A stretch of 64,000 nt of DNA from Variovorax sp. ZS18.2.2 (GTDB lineage: Bacteria > Pseudomonadota > Gammaproteobacteria > Burkholderiales > Burkholderiaceae_C): NCBI RefSeq assembly GCF_024701975.1, contig NZ_JANLNM010000001.1:1426001-1490000 (forward strand), written 5' to 3'. The translations under genes were made by a program, and so were the position numbers. The notes under the pieces are model-generated. The model was not told where the DNA came from, made no database searches, and saw only the letters and a list, made by a program, of their open reading frames with translations. Shown here one piece after another: positions 9,496 through 19,068 of the stretch. The first letter of the stretch is position 1, and each line of letters starts with the position of its first letter.

Positions 9496-9542
9496 CGGCC
9501 GGCTACGATTTTTCTGCCTGCCTTGCAGAGCGAAGGATCGCG

Positions 9543-9974
9543 ATGACGCCCGACCCGTTGATGCAACGTTTTCCCAGTTCCGCGACCGCGCGGTTGTTCG
9601 GCCAGCACATCATCGAGTTCGATACGGCGAAGGGCTGGGTCCGCATGAGCTTCGTCGCGACCGAGGACTTTTTGAACCCCGCGGGCGCGGTGCAGGGCGG
9701 CATCCTGGGCGCGATGCTCGACGACACGATGGGGCCTGCGTTGTGGTTGAAGAATGGCGCCGGCGCGTTCTCGGCCACGATCGATCTCAACGTGTCGTTC
9801 CTGGCGGCGGCTTCGCCCGGGCTTCTGTACGGGGAGGGCAGGGTCGTGCAACTCGGCAAGACCATCTCGTTCCTGGAGGCGCATCTGAGCGATGCAGCGG
9901 GGCGGATGGTGGCGCGCTCGACGGCTAGTGCGCGGATGATCCGTGAGCGTTCGATAGAGCACGCCCTTGCATGA
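9543..9974 (+). CDS. PaaI-type hotdog-fold thioesterase
   Basis: Probable acyl-CoA thioesterase of 143 aa. The hotdog-fold signature NPAGAVQGGILGAMLDDTMG (about residues 41-60) includes the Asp-containing active-site helix, and a second strand block follows (IDLNVSFLAAASPG). Proteins of this family hydrolyse phenylacetyl-CoA-type or other aryl and acyl thioesters in the cytosol. GAAGGA precedes the ATG by about 5 bases. The gene stands alone between the LuxR-type regulator and a convergent LysR gene, so context does not point to a substrate. Confidence 0.88.
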   Translation: MTPDPLMQRFPSSATARLFGQHIIEFDTAKGWVRMSFVATEDFLNPAGAVQGGILGAMLDDTMGPALWLKNGAGAFSATIDLNVSFLAAASPGLLYGEGRVVQLGKTISFLEAHLSDAAGRMVARSTASARMIRERSIEHALA

Positions 9975-10009
9975 TCGCGGAGCCAGGAAAAAATCTGACC
10001 TGCGAAGTG

Positions 10010-10960
10010 TCAGATGGAGTCCCGAGAGCTTGCCGCGGACAGGTCGCCTACCTTGTCTGTACCTAGAACCTCTCTGATGCACGTTCGCAGCCAGTTGTGT
10101 TGCGGGTCCATGTCCGCCCTGGGGTGCCAGACCTGACCGACGAGGAGTGGCTCGACCTTGAGCGGGAAGGCCATGGAAACAAGACCAAGATCCTTTGCCA
10201 CCGATTGAACAAGGGCATCGGGGGCAGTTGCGATCAGGTCGGATCGCGAGGCCGCCGCCAAGGCGGCGTAAGGCGTGGCAACGCGGAGCACCGACCGTCG
10301 AGACACGCGGGCGTCGGCCAGTGCCCGTTCCACCAACTGGTCCAGTTCGTCGCTCGTTGATTGGCAGACATGCTTGGCCTTGATGTAGCGCGTCAAGGTC
10401 ATCTTCTGTCGGGCGAGTTCGTGCGAGTGATGCATGACCACGACCGTTCGCTGTTTGCGAAGAACCTCTACCTTCATCTCGGGCGGTAGTTTTCCCGCCG
10501 CGCGTACTTCGACATCGATCGTCCCCAGCCTCAACCGATCGAAATTCGTGCTGGTGGCCGGCAACAAGGTGAGTGTCGCGTTGGGCATCTTCGCCCTGAT
10601 TGCGCTGAGCAAGCGAACCCCGTATGCGATCGTGAGTTCATCCGGAGCGACGACAGCAAACTCTCGATTGGCCAGCGACCATCGCTCATCGTGAACGGCA
10701 GGCGCCAGAACCGCCTGCGCTCTGGCAACCACTTCGCTTGCTTCTTCGATCATCGCGAGCGCGTGCGGCGTTGGAACCAGCTTGCGTCCCGCCCTCACAA
10801 GCAATGGATCTCCGGTCGCCTCACGAAGCCGGGCGAGCATATGGCTCATGGCGGGAGCGCTGAGGTTCAGCATTTCGGCGGCAGCCTTGACGCTGCCGGT
10901 TCTCGAGAATGCGTCGAGCGCGTAGAGCAGGTTCAGGTCAGATCGCTTCATATGGTGCAT
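10010..10960 (-). CDS. LysR-family regulator, NodD-like branch
   Basis: DNA-binding regulator with the NodD-branch N-terminus (MKRSDLNLLYALDAF) and an HTH in the AAAEMLNLSAPAMSHMLARLR region. A periplasmic-binding-protein-like effector domain fills the rest. Two starts are close: ATG at 10960 (MHHMKRS) and ATG at 10951 (MKRS); the family pattern favours 10951. It is divergent from the unrecognised gene at 11018, 57 bp away, and may regulate it. Length 313-316 aa is normal. Confidence 0.9.
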   Translation of the reverse strand: MHHMKRSDLNLLYALDAFSRTGSVKAAAEMLNLSAPAMSHMLARLREATGDPLLVRAGRKLVPTPHALAMIEEASEVVARAQAVLAPAVHDERWSLANREFAVVAPDELTIAYGVRLLSAIRAKMPNATLTLLPATSTNFDRLRLGTIDVEVRAAGKLPPEMKVEVLRKQRTVVVMHHSHELARQKMTLTRYIKAKHVCQSTSDELDQLVERALADARVSRRSVLRVATPYAALAAASRSDLIATAPDALVQSVAKDLGLVSMAFPLKVEPLLVGQVWHPRADMDPQHNWLRTCIREVLGTDKVGDLSAASSRDSI

Positions 10961-11017
10961 GTATTCGCTTCAATCATTGCACTTGTCGAAGCCAATTGTG
11001 CGATCCAAGATCCGCGC

Positions 11018-12124
11018 ATGAAAACATCATTCGAATCTTCTGATGCGGGCCCTGACGATGTCAGCGTCGTCAGCGCACATGGACTGTTCCTTCCGGCGGG
11101 CATTGTTCAACCGTTCGACTTGCGCTTTGCTTCCGACGAGCTTCACGTCATCGCCTACTTTCAAGGTCATCCGGAATACGAAGCCGTGGAAGCGATGATT
11201 CATCGAAAGGGGTCGGCGCAGACACTGGTGCGGGCGATTCTGACGCGCCATGACCAGACGCAGATCGACCACGTCAATGACAGAACGGCTCACATCGAAG
11301 CCCAGGCTTTCGAGGGCCGGCAGACTGTCTACCGAGAAATAGAGGTGGATCAAGAGGGCAGGCCTGAACGGCCGTGCACAACGGTTCGCTTCTTGTCTTT
11401 CGCGAACGAAGTCATTCAGCTTCGTGTGGCCGCAGCCTCGCCACCCGACGCCGCTCGCGGAGGATTGACCGATCCTGGCGGGCACTCGCCCAACAGCAGC
11501 CTGCCTCTCATGTGGCGCGGAAAGAGCTGTCTCGCGGGGCCGGGCACAACAGTGCTGATCGATGAGAAGGCCTACGAAGTCGGCGAACGAATCCGGTCGC
11601 CGCAGGGATTCGTGGGGCTCAACGGCTTCTACACCGAGATGCACCAGATGGGCGCTGTCCGCGCAAGCACCCGCGCCTTTGACGTGATGCACGAACCTTC
11701 GCAGATCAGCAAGGGGAGTTCCTGGATCTATGCGGGGGCCAATGGGCAAGAAATGCGATACGTGGTCACCGACATGAATTTGTCGGGGCAGATCGTCATC
11801 GAGAGCAAGTCTGGGTCTCGTGCAGAACGCATTTGGGCGGAGATTCATGGGCAGCACCTTCGGCTTTTGAAGGTGGAGAGACTGGGTCGCGACGCAACGG
11901 AATCGGGTTTCGTCGTTCGGTTTCCGGCGCATGGGCGCTTCGCAATGGATGTTGCGAACAATCAGGGAGTCGTTGTCGGCTCAGCTTCCATCACACATGA
12001 AGTCAATGGCGCCTGTGAAATTGAACTGCAGCCTCAGGAGCCGCACTGGGCTGCTGCCCGAAGAGTCCGTGTCCGAATCTGCCGTGTGGGAAACAAAGCA
12101 GAGGTTCGCACTACCGTCGGTTGA
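11018..12124 (+). CDS. Unrecognised 368-aa protein
   Basis: I do not recognise this protein. It is soluble-looking, with no signal peptide or membrane segment, and rich in beta-type sequence. It has a mid-region SSWIYAGANGQEMRYVVTDM, followed by an Arg-rich C-terminus with several alternating hydrophobic strands. The ATG at 11018 was chosen because the longer open frame from 10691 would run back through the divergent LysR gene. The local base composition is somewhat less GC-rich than the neighbours. Its divergence from a NodD-branch LysR suggests regulated, perhaps catabolic or stress-related, expression; this is inference. Confidence 0.7.
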   Translation: MKTSFESSDAGPDDVSVVSAHGLFLPAGIVQPFDLRFASDELHVIAYFQGHPEYEAVEAMIHRKGSAQTLVRAILTRHDQTQIDHVNDRTAHIEAQAFEGRQTVYREIEVDQEGRPERPCTTVRFLSFANEVIQLRVAAASPPDAARGGLTDPGGHSPNSSLPLMWRGKSCLAGPGTTVLIDEKAYEVGERIRSPQGFVGLNGFYTEMHQMGAVRASTRAFDVMHEPSQISKGSSWIYAGANGQEMRYVVTDMNLSGQIVIESKSGSRAERIWAEIHGQHLRLLKVERLGRDATESGFVVRFPAHGRFAMDVANNQGVVVGSASITHEVNGACEIELQPQEPHWAAARRVRVRICRVGNKAEVRTTVG

Positions 12125-12165
12125 TCGGAAAGTTCAGCCCTTCGTCAAAGCCGAACACTGCAGTC

Positions 12166-12678
12166 TCATGTGGGCATCGCCAGAACATGGTTCCTGTGCC
12201 TGCCTTCGCCAAGAACGAACTCGGTGCTGCCGCGAACCACGAAGCCGTGCTTTTCGTAGAAGCGGCATGCGCGCAGGTTCTGCACGTTGACCATGAGCCA
12301 CAGCCCTTCGTTGCCCGCGCGTGCCGCCTGCAGCAACGCGGAGCCCACGCCGTGTCGCGTGAACGGCTCCTGCACATACAGCTTGCAGAGTTCGGAATCG
12401 GCTTCGGGCACCAAGGGTTGCGGCACGCCGGAGCGCACCAGTGAATAGCCGACGAGGCGGTCGTCGACCTCGGCAACGTGCAGCGAGACATTGGGCGCTT
12501 CCAACAGCGCGAGGAATTTCTCGGGCGTGAACTCCGACAGCACATAGCGCGCGCACAGGTCGCTCACGCCCTCGGTGTAGGTGGCGAGCCAGACCTGGAT
12601 CGACAAGGCGGCGAGGGTGTGCGCGTCGGCCGTGACGGCGGCGCGAACAGAAATATCGGGGCGGGTGACTGACGTCAT
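12166..12678 (-). CDS. GNAT-family N-acetyltransferase
   Basis: Acetyl-CoA-dependent acetyltransferase of 170 aa. The fold is visible as VRAAVTADAHTLAAL (beta1-alpha1), LYVQEPFTRHGVGSALLQAA (the acetyl-CoA-binding R/Q-x-x-G-x-G/A loop) and RACRFYEKHGFV near the C-terminus. The substrate cannot be told. The ATG at 12678 follows GGAG by 8 bases and overlaps the stop of the upstream DUF6434 gene (ATGA), so the two are translationally coupled. Longer in-frame starts exist, but they lie inside the upstream gene. Confidence 0.88.
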   Translation of the reverse strand: MTSVTRPDISVRAAVTADAHTLAALSIQVWLATYTEGVSDLCARYVLSEFTPEKFLALLEAPNVSLHVAEVDDRLVGYSLVRSGVPQPLVPEADSELCKLYVQEPFTRHGVGSALLQAARAGNEGLWLMVNVQNLRACRFYEKHGFVVRGSTEFVLGEGRHRNHVLAMPT

Positions 12679-12893
12679 TTCGACAGCTCCTCGCGTCGCC
12701 TCAACCATTCGTCCGCCACGTCGCCCATGCGCTTGGGCGCCCCGTCGCGAATCCAGGCCATGAAGGCCCGGTCGAATTTGAATTCGTCGCCGCATTTCGA
12801 GACCATGAAGCGCCGCACGTTCTGCGTGTTCCTGTAGCCCTTGTCGACCACGGTGGCCCGCGTGAGGGGATCGCTGTGCCAGTTGAATTTCAT
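12675..12893 (-). CDS. Small DUF6434-like protein
   Basis: A 72-aa basic protein with the pattern NWHSDPLTRATVVDKGYRNT followed by NVRRFMV and KFDRAFMAWIRDG. I associate this with DUF6434, which is often found in SAP-domain or small stand-alone proteins of unknown role. The last bases overlap the start of the GNAT gene by 4 nt. It may provide a binding partner or simply share transcription. Assignment is from memory of the motif, so family confidence is moderate although coding confidence is high. Confidence 0.75.
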   Translation of the reverse strand: MKFNWHSDPLTRATVVDKGYRNTQNVRRFMVSKCGDEFKFDRAFMAWIRDGAPKRMGDVADEWLRRREELSK

Positions 12894-13515
12894 GACGCTT
12901 TCCTGATGTCGGGTGCTTTTCTCAATAGAGCTGATTTTTGTCTGAAATGTAATTTTTCGATCTCGAAAACCTGACTTCGGCCAGCCTGTTTTCAGCGAAA
13001 AAATCCGGCCGAGGAAAGCGCGTTATGGAGGGCAGGGGCAACGGAACAGAAGTGCAGTTGCGCCCCGCCTTTCACGTGAAGTCGTGATCGAACGCTCGCC
13101 AGATATTGGCACGATGGTTGCTAAATATTTATTGCGTAAAACAGGGAGAAAAAATGAAATCTGGTTTCGTTCTCGGGGCAGGGCGTTTTCTGGGAAAGCT
13201 GAATGCGCTCTGCTGCCGTGTCTTGATTTGTCGGGCTGCCGTGAAGGCGAAGCTTCCGAATTTGCCCCCCCGTTTCCACTACGCCGCAAGACATAGTTGA
13301 CATCCTGTCCTATGTAGCGCGCGCCGGTCGTCTCGTGGCCTGTCTCAACGGCACGGACGCCAAGAAGGCGGAAGCGGCGATCTTCCATACCTCCTCTATA
13401 CGGGACGTCCTGTCCAAGGACGATCGTCCCGTGACCTTCCCGTGGAATGGCTGTTGTCACGTCCTCGGGTTCAACGATGCCCTTCATTGATCGGCATCTT
13501 TTCAGGGAGTAAAAA
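12894..13515. promoter_or_regulatory. 622-bp intergenic region and leader of the autotransporter gene
   Basis: AT-richer stretch between the divergent DUF6434 and autotransporter genes. It contains a hairpin, ACGGGACG (13400-13407) with CGTCCCGT (13425-13432), about 85 bases before the autotransporter ATG. It also has a possible 48-codon reading frame from ATG 13154 to 13300, preceded by GGGAGAAAAA, which is a plausible ribosome site, but the product is not recognisable. Promoters for both flanking genes must lie here. No repeat or RNA gene was identified. Confidence 0.5.
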
Positions 13516-16500
13516 ATGACTATTTATCAGCGTCCAAATTCTCTTTCGGTTGATCGCAGCCAGGCCCGATCGAAAGTTTTTCTTGCTGCCACTCTTTTCT
13601 TGTCGATCTGCTCGGTCGCATATGGACAAAGCACGCAAGGTAAATACTTCAATGCCGATGGATCGAGGACGAACGATCTCGAGGCGGCTGCGAAAACATG
13701 GCGAACCCCGGAGTTTCTCCAGGACCATGCGCTGGGGGGTGTGAAGGCGGAGTACGCCTACGCTCGCGGATTCACTGGCACGGGCGTCAAGATCGGCATG
13801 GTGGATTCAGGGGCTCTTGCCAATCATCCCCAGTTGCAGGGCCAGTTCACGCCATTGACCGTGACGGGCATTTATGGTGCGGACGGTGCGCAACTCGACG
13901 GATCTGGAAAGACCTGGAAAAAGGGCGATGCATTCAGTGTGTTCGGCAATTACGACCCTTTTATCAACGACAGCCACGGTACTGCGGCAGCCGGCGAGAT
14001 GGTGGCCAAACGAAACGCGACGGGCGATGCGGCCACGGATCGGATGCATGGCATTGCCTTCGATGCGCATCTCTACTCCGCAAACAGCGGTGGTACCGAC
14101 AGCACGGTTTTTGGTCCGGATGTCGACTATGCGTATTTCAAGGAAGCCTATGGCGTTCTTGCGCGCAATGGGGCGCGCGTCGTCAATTCCAGTTGGGGGC
14201 AGGAGTCTCCTACTGCGGGCGACTACGGCACGCTGCAAGGCATCACCAGGCTCTACGGCACATTCGCCGGAAAGAAAACCTTTCTCGATGCCGCCGCGGA
14301 GGTTTCCCAGGAATATGGAACCATCCAGTCCTGGGCCAACGGAAACGAAAGAAGGAACAATCCCCGTGCGGTGTCGAGCCTGCCTTACTTCCGTCCGGAG
14401 ATAGAGAAATACTGGATTGCCGTCACGGGCGTCACCAAGGACGACAAGACGGAATACGACCGCTGCGGCATTACCAAGTACTGGTGCATGGCGGGTCCAA
14501 CCGTGGATATCACCACCACAACCGTCGGGATAACAGGTCTCACCAACTACGACCGTGGGGGTGGGGGACGACGCACACCTGAGAGCGTGGCCAAGAACCC
14601 TCCCCAACCAGACTATACGGACACCTACAACGGAACCTCTGCCGCAGCGCCCAATGTCACGGCATCGCTTGCCCTGGTGATGCAGCGGTTCTCCTATCTC
14701 GAGGGCGATGCGGCGCGCGATGTTCTTTTTACAACGGCAAAGCATCTGGGCGACGGCCCTGCCGATGTGCCCAATGTCACTTTTGGCTGGGGCAAGCCAG
14801 ACCTCGACAAGGCCATGAGCGGCCCCGGTCAGTTCCTGGGCGTGTTCAAGGCCAGCCTCCCAACGGGGATCTCAGACACCTGGAGCAACAACATCTCCGA
14901 AGCCGCGCTGATCCAGCGCAAGACGGAGGAGCGCACCGAGATCTCGGCCTGGCTGACGACGGGCAAGAGTGCTCTGGTCGCGCAGTTGAAGCCGGTTCCG
15001 GAGCTGCAGGCCCCACCACCCGCTTTGGTCGCGCAGATACCGAATGCGAAGACGCTGCTCCAGGCGGCTATCAACGGGAATACCACCACCACTTACACCG
15101 CGAAGACGTTCGATGCGCAGATCGCCGCCCTCAACGCCGATCCGGCCGGCAAGCAATTGCTGGCAGCCTATGAAGCGACGCACCCCGGCTGGCAGAACGG
15201 CTACAGCGTACCGAGCGACTACGACAATTTCATCGCCGGGCGCAGCGATCAAGCGCTGGCACAGGATTTGGCCAATCTTGCGCGTATTGCCGTTCTCGCG
15301 AGCAACGCGGCGATCCAAGGTCAGATCGAAGCCACTGAGACTCGCGTCACTTATCTACAAAGCAAGACCGACGCCGACTATGTGGGCAGCCTGATCAAGA
15401 CCGGTGCAGGCACGCTGACGCTTACTGGCGACAACAGCTACTCGGGAGGCACGCAGTTGCAGGCCGGCACGCTCGGGGTCGGCTCGTCAACGGCTCTGGG
15501 CACCGGCACGCTTGCGATGTCCGACGCGACCACATTGCAGGCGGCAGCCGATGGCCTGAAGCTGGCCAATGCCATCACCCTCAGCGGCATCGGCAGCATC
15601 GACACCCAGGCCTACGGCATGACTTTGTCGGGCGCCATCTCCGACGGCGCAACGTCCGGCGGCTTGGCCAAGCTGGGCACGGGCACGCTGACCTTGTCGG
15701 GCGCCAATACCTACTCGGGGTCCACCAGCGTGATGGCCGGTGCCTTGCGTGCGGGCTCCACGACCGGCTTCTCGCCGCGCAGCGCTTTCGTCGTGGCCGC
15801 CAACGGACAGCTGGACCTCAACAACTTCAACCAGACCATCGGCTCGCTCTCCGGCGCAGGCAATGTCACGCTCGGAACGGCCACGCTGACCACCGGCGGC
15901 GACAACAGCTCCACCGCGTTCTCGGGCCTGATCGCCGGGGCGGGCGGCCTGACCAAGACCGGTTCGGGCATGCTGAGCCTGACAGGCGGGGCCAATGCCC
16001 TGGGCGGCGATGTCAACGTCACGGGTGGCGCCCTGGGAATCCAGACGCCGGCGACATTGGACGTTGGCGGCGCCGTGAGCTTTGCCGACAATACGGCGCT
16101 GTCCATCGACACCACGCCCACTGGCCCATCGCTCACGGCCCGGAATCTCTCGTTGGGCAAGGGCGTGGATTTCAACCTCAGCGGCATCGACGACAAGACG
16201 CAAGCCAATCGGGTGCTGATCGATACGCGCTCGGGCATCAGCGGCGATTTTGCGTCGGTCAGCATCGGCGGCTTTCACGGCGAGGTGGACTACCTGACTG
16301 TCTCGACCCGCAAGTCCGACGACAACCTCAAATACCTCGCCTCCTACGGCCTGAGCTGGTCGGCGGGCAACAGCCTGGCCCATGGCACCTTCACATTGAT
16401 CGACGCCACCAACAACATGGTGATCGGCTCAAACCTGGGCGACAAGGCGGCCAATGCCGCGACCAGCTGGAACGGCAAGACCCTGACCAAGGCGGGCGCC

Positions 16501-18945
16501 GGCACGCTCGTTCTGACCGGCACCAACACCTACACCGGCGACACCGCGATCAAGGCAGGCACCCTGCAACTGGGCAACGGGGGCACGACCGGCTCCATCC
16601 AGGGCAATGTGGCCAATGGCGGCGTCCTGGCCTTCAACCGCTCCGATGCGATGACCCTGGCAGGAACGATCTCGGGCAGCGGCGCGGTCAACCAACTCGG
16701 TTCGGGCACGACGGTGCTGACTGGCACCAATACCTACACCGGCGGCACCGCGATCAATGCGGGCACTCTGCAATTGGGCAATGGCGGTGCGACCGGCTCC
16801 ATCCAGGGCGATGTGGCCAATGATGGCGTTCTGGCCTTCAACCGCTCCGGCGCGACGACCTTTGCAGGAACGATCTCGGGCAGTGGCGCAGTCAGCCAGC
16901 TCGGTTCGGGTACGACGGTGCTGACGGCGGCCAACACCTACACCGGCAACACCGCGATCAAAGCGGGCACCCTGCAGCTGGGCAACGGCGGCACGACCGG
17001 CTCCATCCAAGGCCATGTGGCCAATGACGGCGTTCTGGCCTTCAACCGCTCCGATGCAGTGACCTTTGCAGGAACGATCTCGGGCAGCGGTGCAGTCAGC
17101 CAGCTCGGTTCGGGTACGACCGTGCTGACGGCGGCCAACACCTACGCCGGTGGCACCGCGCTGAAGGCCGGTCAACTGAACGTCGGCCACAGTAACGCAC
17201 TGGGCACTGGTGCCCTGTCGATGGACGATGGCACCACGCTGGGCTTCACCGCCGACAGATTGAACCTCGCCAACAACGTGGTGCTCACCGGCACGCAGGA
17301 CCCCGTCATCGACACCGGCGCCTTCACCGAGACACTGGGCGGCGTCATCAGCGGCACGGGTTTGCTCACCAAGAACGGCAGCGGCGTCCTCATCACCACG
17401 GGTGCCAACACCTACAGCGGCGCCACCACGGTTGCGGCCGGCACGCTGCAGGCGGGGGCTGCCAACACCTTCAGCCCCGCCAGCGCCATGACGGTGAACA
17501 CGGGTGCGACGCTGAACCTCGCGGGCTACAGCCAGCGCGTTGCAGGCATGAACCTCGCAGGCACGGTCTCCGTGGCAGGCGCCGCGCCGGGCACCACGCT
17601 GACCGTGACAGGCCCCTGGACGGGCAATGGCGGCCTGCTCAAGCTTGGCACCGTGAGCCCCACGGTCTCGGACCGCGTCCTGCTGAGCGGCACCACCGCG
17701 GTCGCCAGCGGCACCACGACAGTGCAGATCGGCAACGTCGTGGGGCTGGGCGCAGCGACCACCGGCAACGGCATCGAACTGATCGGCACGACCGGCGGCG
17801 CGAGCGTCCAGGGCGACGCCTTCGTGCTCGCTGGTGGGCAACTTGTGGGAGGCGCCTACGAGTACCGTTTGAACAACATCAGCGGCGGCGGCTACCTGAG
17901 CTCATCCTCGCCGCAAGGGCAGGTCTTTTACCGCAGCGAGGTGCCTCTGTACGCCGCGCTGCCCGCCCAACTGCGCCAAGCCAGCCTGGCGATGCTGGGC
18001 AACATGCACCAGCGCACGGGTGACGATGACGTGAAGGCCGCGAGCGGCAGTCCGGCGGGTACCGACGGCACCGGCAGCAACAACCTCGGCAATGGCAGCC
18101 AGCGTCGCGCGTGGGGCCGGCTCATCTCGACCAACCTGGACATCCGTCAGAGCGGCACGGTCAGTCCCCAGAGCCACGGCCGGCTCGACGGCTTCCAGGC
18201 CGGCACCGATCTGCTGAGCCTCCAGAACTGGCGTGCGGGCGTCTATGTGGGCCAAGTCGATGGCGACATGGGCGTGAGTGGTTTCGCGCGTGGCATCCAG
18301 AGCCTGCGCGTGGGCCGCAACGATCTGCGCAACCAGTACCTGGGCGCCTACGGCACCTACAGCGCCGACAACGGCTTCTACGCCGATGCGGTGTTGCAGG
18401 CCGGGCGTCATCGCTACGACATCGTCAGCCCGATGGCGCAGGCCGGCAGCGGCAAGGGCCGCAGCCTGTTGGCGTCCGTCGAAGTGGGACAGTCGTTTGG
18501 GTTGGGCGGTGCGGGCACCGGGGGCGACTGGAAGATCGAACCGCAACTCCAGTTGATCCATCAGCGCCTGAGCCTGGACGACGCGGCCATCGCGGGGAAC
18601 ACGGTGGTGCGGCAGCGCCCCGACAGCGCATGGCTTGCGCGCCTGGGTGTGCGCGTCAAGGGCGAGGTCGGCGTCGGCGTTGCGCGCCTGCAGCCCTATG
18701 CGCGGTTCAACCTGTACCGCGCTTCTGGCGGCAACGACGTGACCAGCTTCATGGCGCCGGGTGGGCGCGCGGCGATCAGCTCTTCGACCGGCGGTACATC
18801 GGCCGAACTGGCCGCAGGTGCAACGCTGGCGCTGACGCCGAGCTTCGCGCTGTACGGCGAACTCGGCAAGCTCTGGAGCGCGGGCGGCGACACGCGCGTG
18901 AAGTCCTCGGTGCAGGGCAGCGTGGGGGCGCGCGTCCTCTGGTGA
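13516..18945 (+). CDS. Subtilisin-family autotransporter (type V secretion) with beta-strand repeats
   Basis: Surface or secreted serine protease of 1809 aa. A signal peptide ends near residue 37 (LFLSICSVAYGQ). The S8 peptidase domain has the catalytic Asp97 (MVDSG), His154 (NDSHGT), oxyanion Asn275 (SWANGN) and Ser375 (GTSAAAP). From about residue 620 to 1330 come PATR-type repeats (autotransporter-associated beta strand, TGxNTYxGxT pattern), expected to form a beta-helix stalk. The C-terminal barrel (about residues 1531-1809) ends in the aromatic Trp typical for BamA recognition. Bases 16516-17127 encode three nearly identical 68-residue units, with a fourth diverging copy after them. The gene is monocistronic. 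Subtilase autotransporters mature other surface proteins or act as toxins or adhesins; the target is unknown. Confidence 0.95.
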   Translation: MTIYQRPNSLSVDRSQARSKVFLAATLFLSICSVAYGQSTQGKYFNADGSRTNDLEAAAKTWRTPEFLQDHALGGVKAEYAYARGFTGTGVKIGMVDSGALANHPQLQGQFTPLTVTGIYGADGAQLDGSGKTWKKGDAFSVFGNYDPFINDSHGTAAAGEMVAKRNATGDAATDRMHGIAFDAHLYSANSGGTDSTVFGPDVDYAYFKEAYGVLARNGARVVNSSWGQESPTAGDYGTLQGITRLYGTFAGKKTFLDAAAEVSQEYGTIQSWANGNERRNNPRAVSSLPYFRPEIEKYWIAVTGVTKDDKTEYDRCGITKYWCMAGPTVDITTTTVGITGLTNYDRGGGGRRTPESVAKNPPQPDYTDTYNGTSAAAPNVTASLALVMQRFSYLEGDAARDVLFTTAKHLGDGPADVPNVTFGWGKPDLDKAMSGPGQFLGVFKASLPTGISDTWSNNISEAALIQRKTEERTEISAWLTTGKSALVAQLKPVPELQAPPPALVAQIPNAKTLLQAAINGNTTTTYTAKTFDAQIAALNADPAGKQLLAAYEATHPGWQNGYSVPSDYDNFIAGRSDQALAQDLANLARIAVLASNAAIQGQIEATETRVTYLQSKTDADYVGSLIKTGAGTLTLTGDNSYSGGTQLQAGTLGVGSSTALGTGTLAMSDATTLQAAADGLKLANAITLSGIGSIDTQAYGMTLSGAISDGATSGGLAKLGTGTLTLSGANTYSGSTSVMAGALRAGSTTGFSPRSAFVVAANGQLDLNNFNQTIGSLSGAGNVTLGTATLTTGGDNSSTAFSGLIAGAGGLTKTGSGMLSLTGGANALGGDVNVTGGALGIQTPATLDVGGAVSFADNTALSIDTTPTGPSLTARNLSLGKGVDFNLSGIDDKTQANRVLIDTRSGISGDFASVSIGGFHGEVDYLTVSTRKSDDNLKYLASYGLSWSAGNSLAHGTFTLIDATNNMVIGSNLGDKAANAATSWNGKTLTKAGAGTLVLTGTNTYTGDTAIKAGTLQLGNGGTTGSIQGNVANGGVLAFNRSDAMTLAGTISGSGAVNQLGSGTTVLTGTNTYTGGTAINAGTLQLGNGGATGSIQGDVANDGVLAFNRSGATTFAGTISGSGAVSQLGSGTTVLTAANTYTGNTAIKAGTLQLGNGGTTGSIQGHVANDGVLAFNRSDAVTFAGTISGSGAVSQLGSGTTVLTAANTYAGGTALKAGQLNVGHSNALGTGALSMDDGTTLGFTADRLNLANNVVLTGTQDPVIDTGAFTETLGGVISGTGLLTKNGSGVLITTGANTYSGATTVAAGTLQAGAANTFSPASAMTVNTGATLNLAGYSQRVAGMNLAGTVSVAGAAPGTTLTVTGPWTGNGGLLKLGTVSPTVSDRVLLSGTTAVASGTTTVQIGNVVGLGAATTGNGIELIGTTGGASVQGDAFVLAGGQLVGGAYEYRLNNISGGGYLSSSSPQGQVFYRSEVPLYAALPAQLRQASLAMLGNMHQRTGDDDVKAASGSPAGTDGTGSNNLGNGSQRRAWGRLISTNLDIRQSGTVSPQSHGRLDGFQAGTDLLSLQNWRAGVYVGQVDGDMGVSGFARGIQSLRVGRNDLRNQYLGAYGTYSADNGFYADAVLQAGRHRYDIVSPMAQAGSGKGRSLLASVEVGQSFGLGGAGTGGDWKIEPQLQLIHQRLSLDDAAIAGNTVVRQRPDSAWLARLGVRVKGEVGVGVARLQPYARFNLYRASGGNDVTSFMAPGGRAAISSSTGGTSAELAAGATLALTPSFALYGELGKLWSAGGDTRVKSSVQGSVGARVLW
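16516..17127 (+). repeat. Three in-frame 204-bp tandem repeats inside the autotransporter
   Basis: Units start at 16516, 16720 and 16924, each exactly 204 bp (68 codons), with a fourth related start at 17128 that soon diverges. Each encodes NTYTG, GTLQLGNGG, TGSIQG, VLAFNRS and ISGSGAV blocks. The near identity at DNA level implies recent duplication or ongoing homogenisation, and copy number could change by recombination without breaking the frame. Confidence 0.92.
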
Positions 18946-19068
18946 GTGTGAGTGCCTGAGTGAGCAAGGACGTGGTTCATGAACGCTGTTTTGGCGTTAC
19001 GCGCACGAGCGAGTGCCGTGCGCGTTTCGGCCTGTCTTCACTGATCGCGACGGCGCCCGATTCACTCC

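Noticed and set aside
16516-17127. Tandem repeats considered as a CRISPR-like or satellite array
   Set aside because: Units are 204 bp, in frame, adjacent without spacers and encode beta-strand repeats, so they are coding repeats.
16429-17841. Minus-strand open frames with regular 204-bp periodicity opposite the autotransporter repeats
   Set aside because: The periodicity is explained by the in-frame repeats of the autotransporter gene on the plus strand; no signal or family features on the minus strand.
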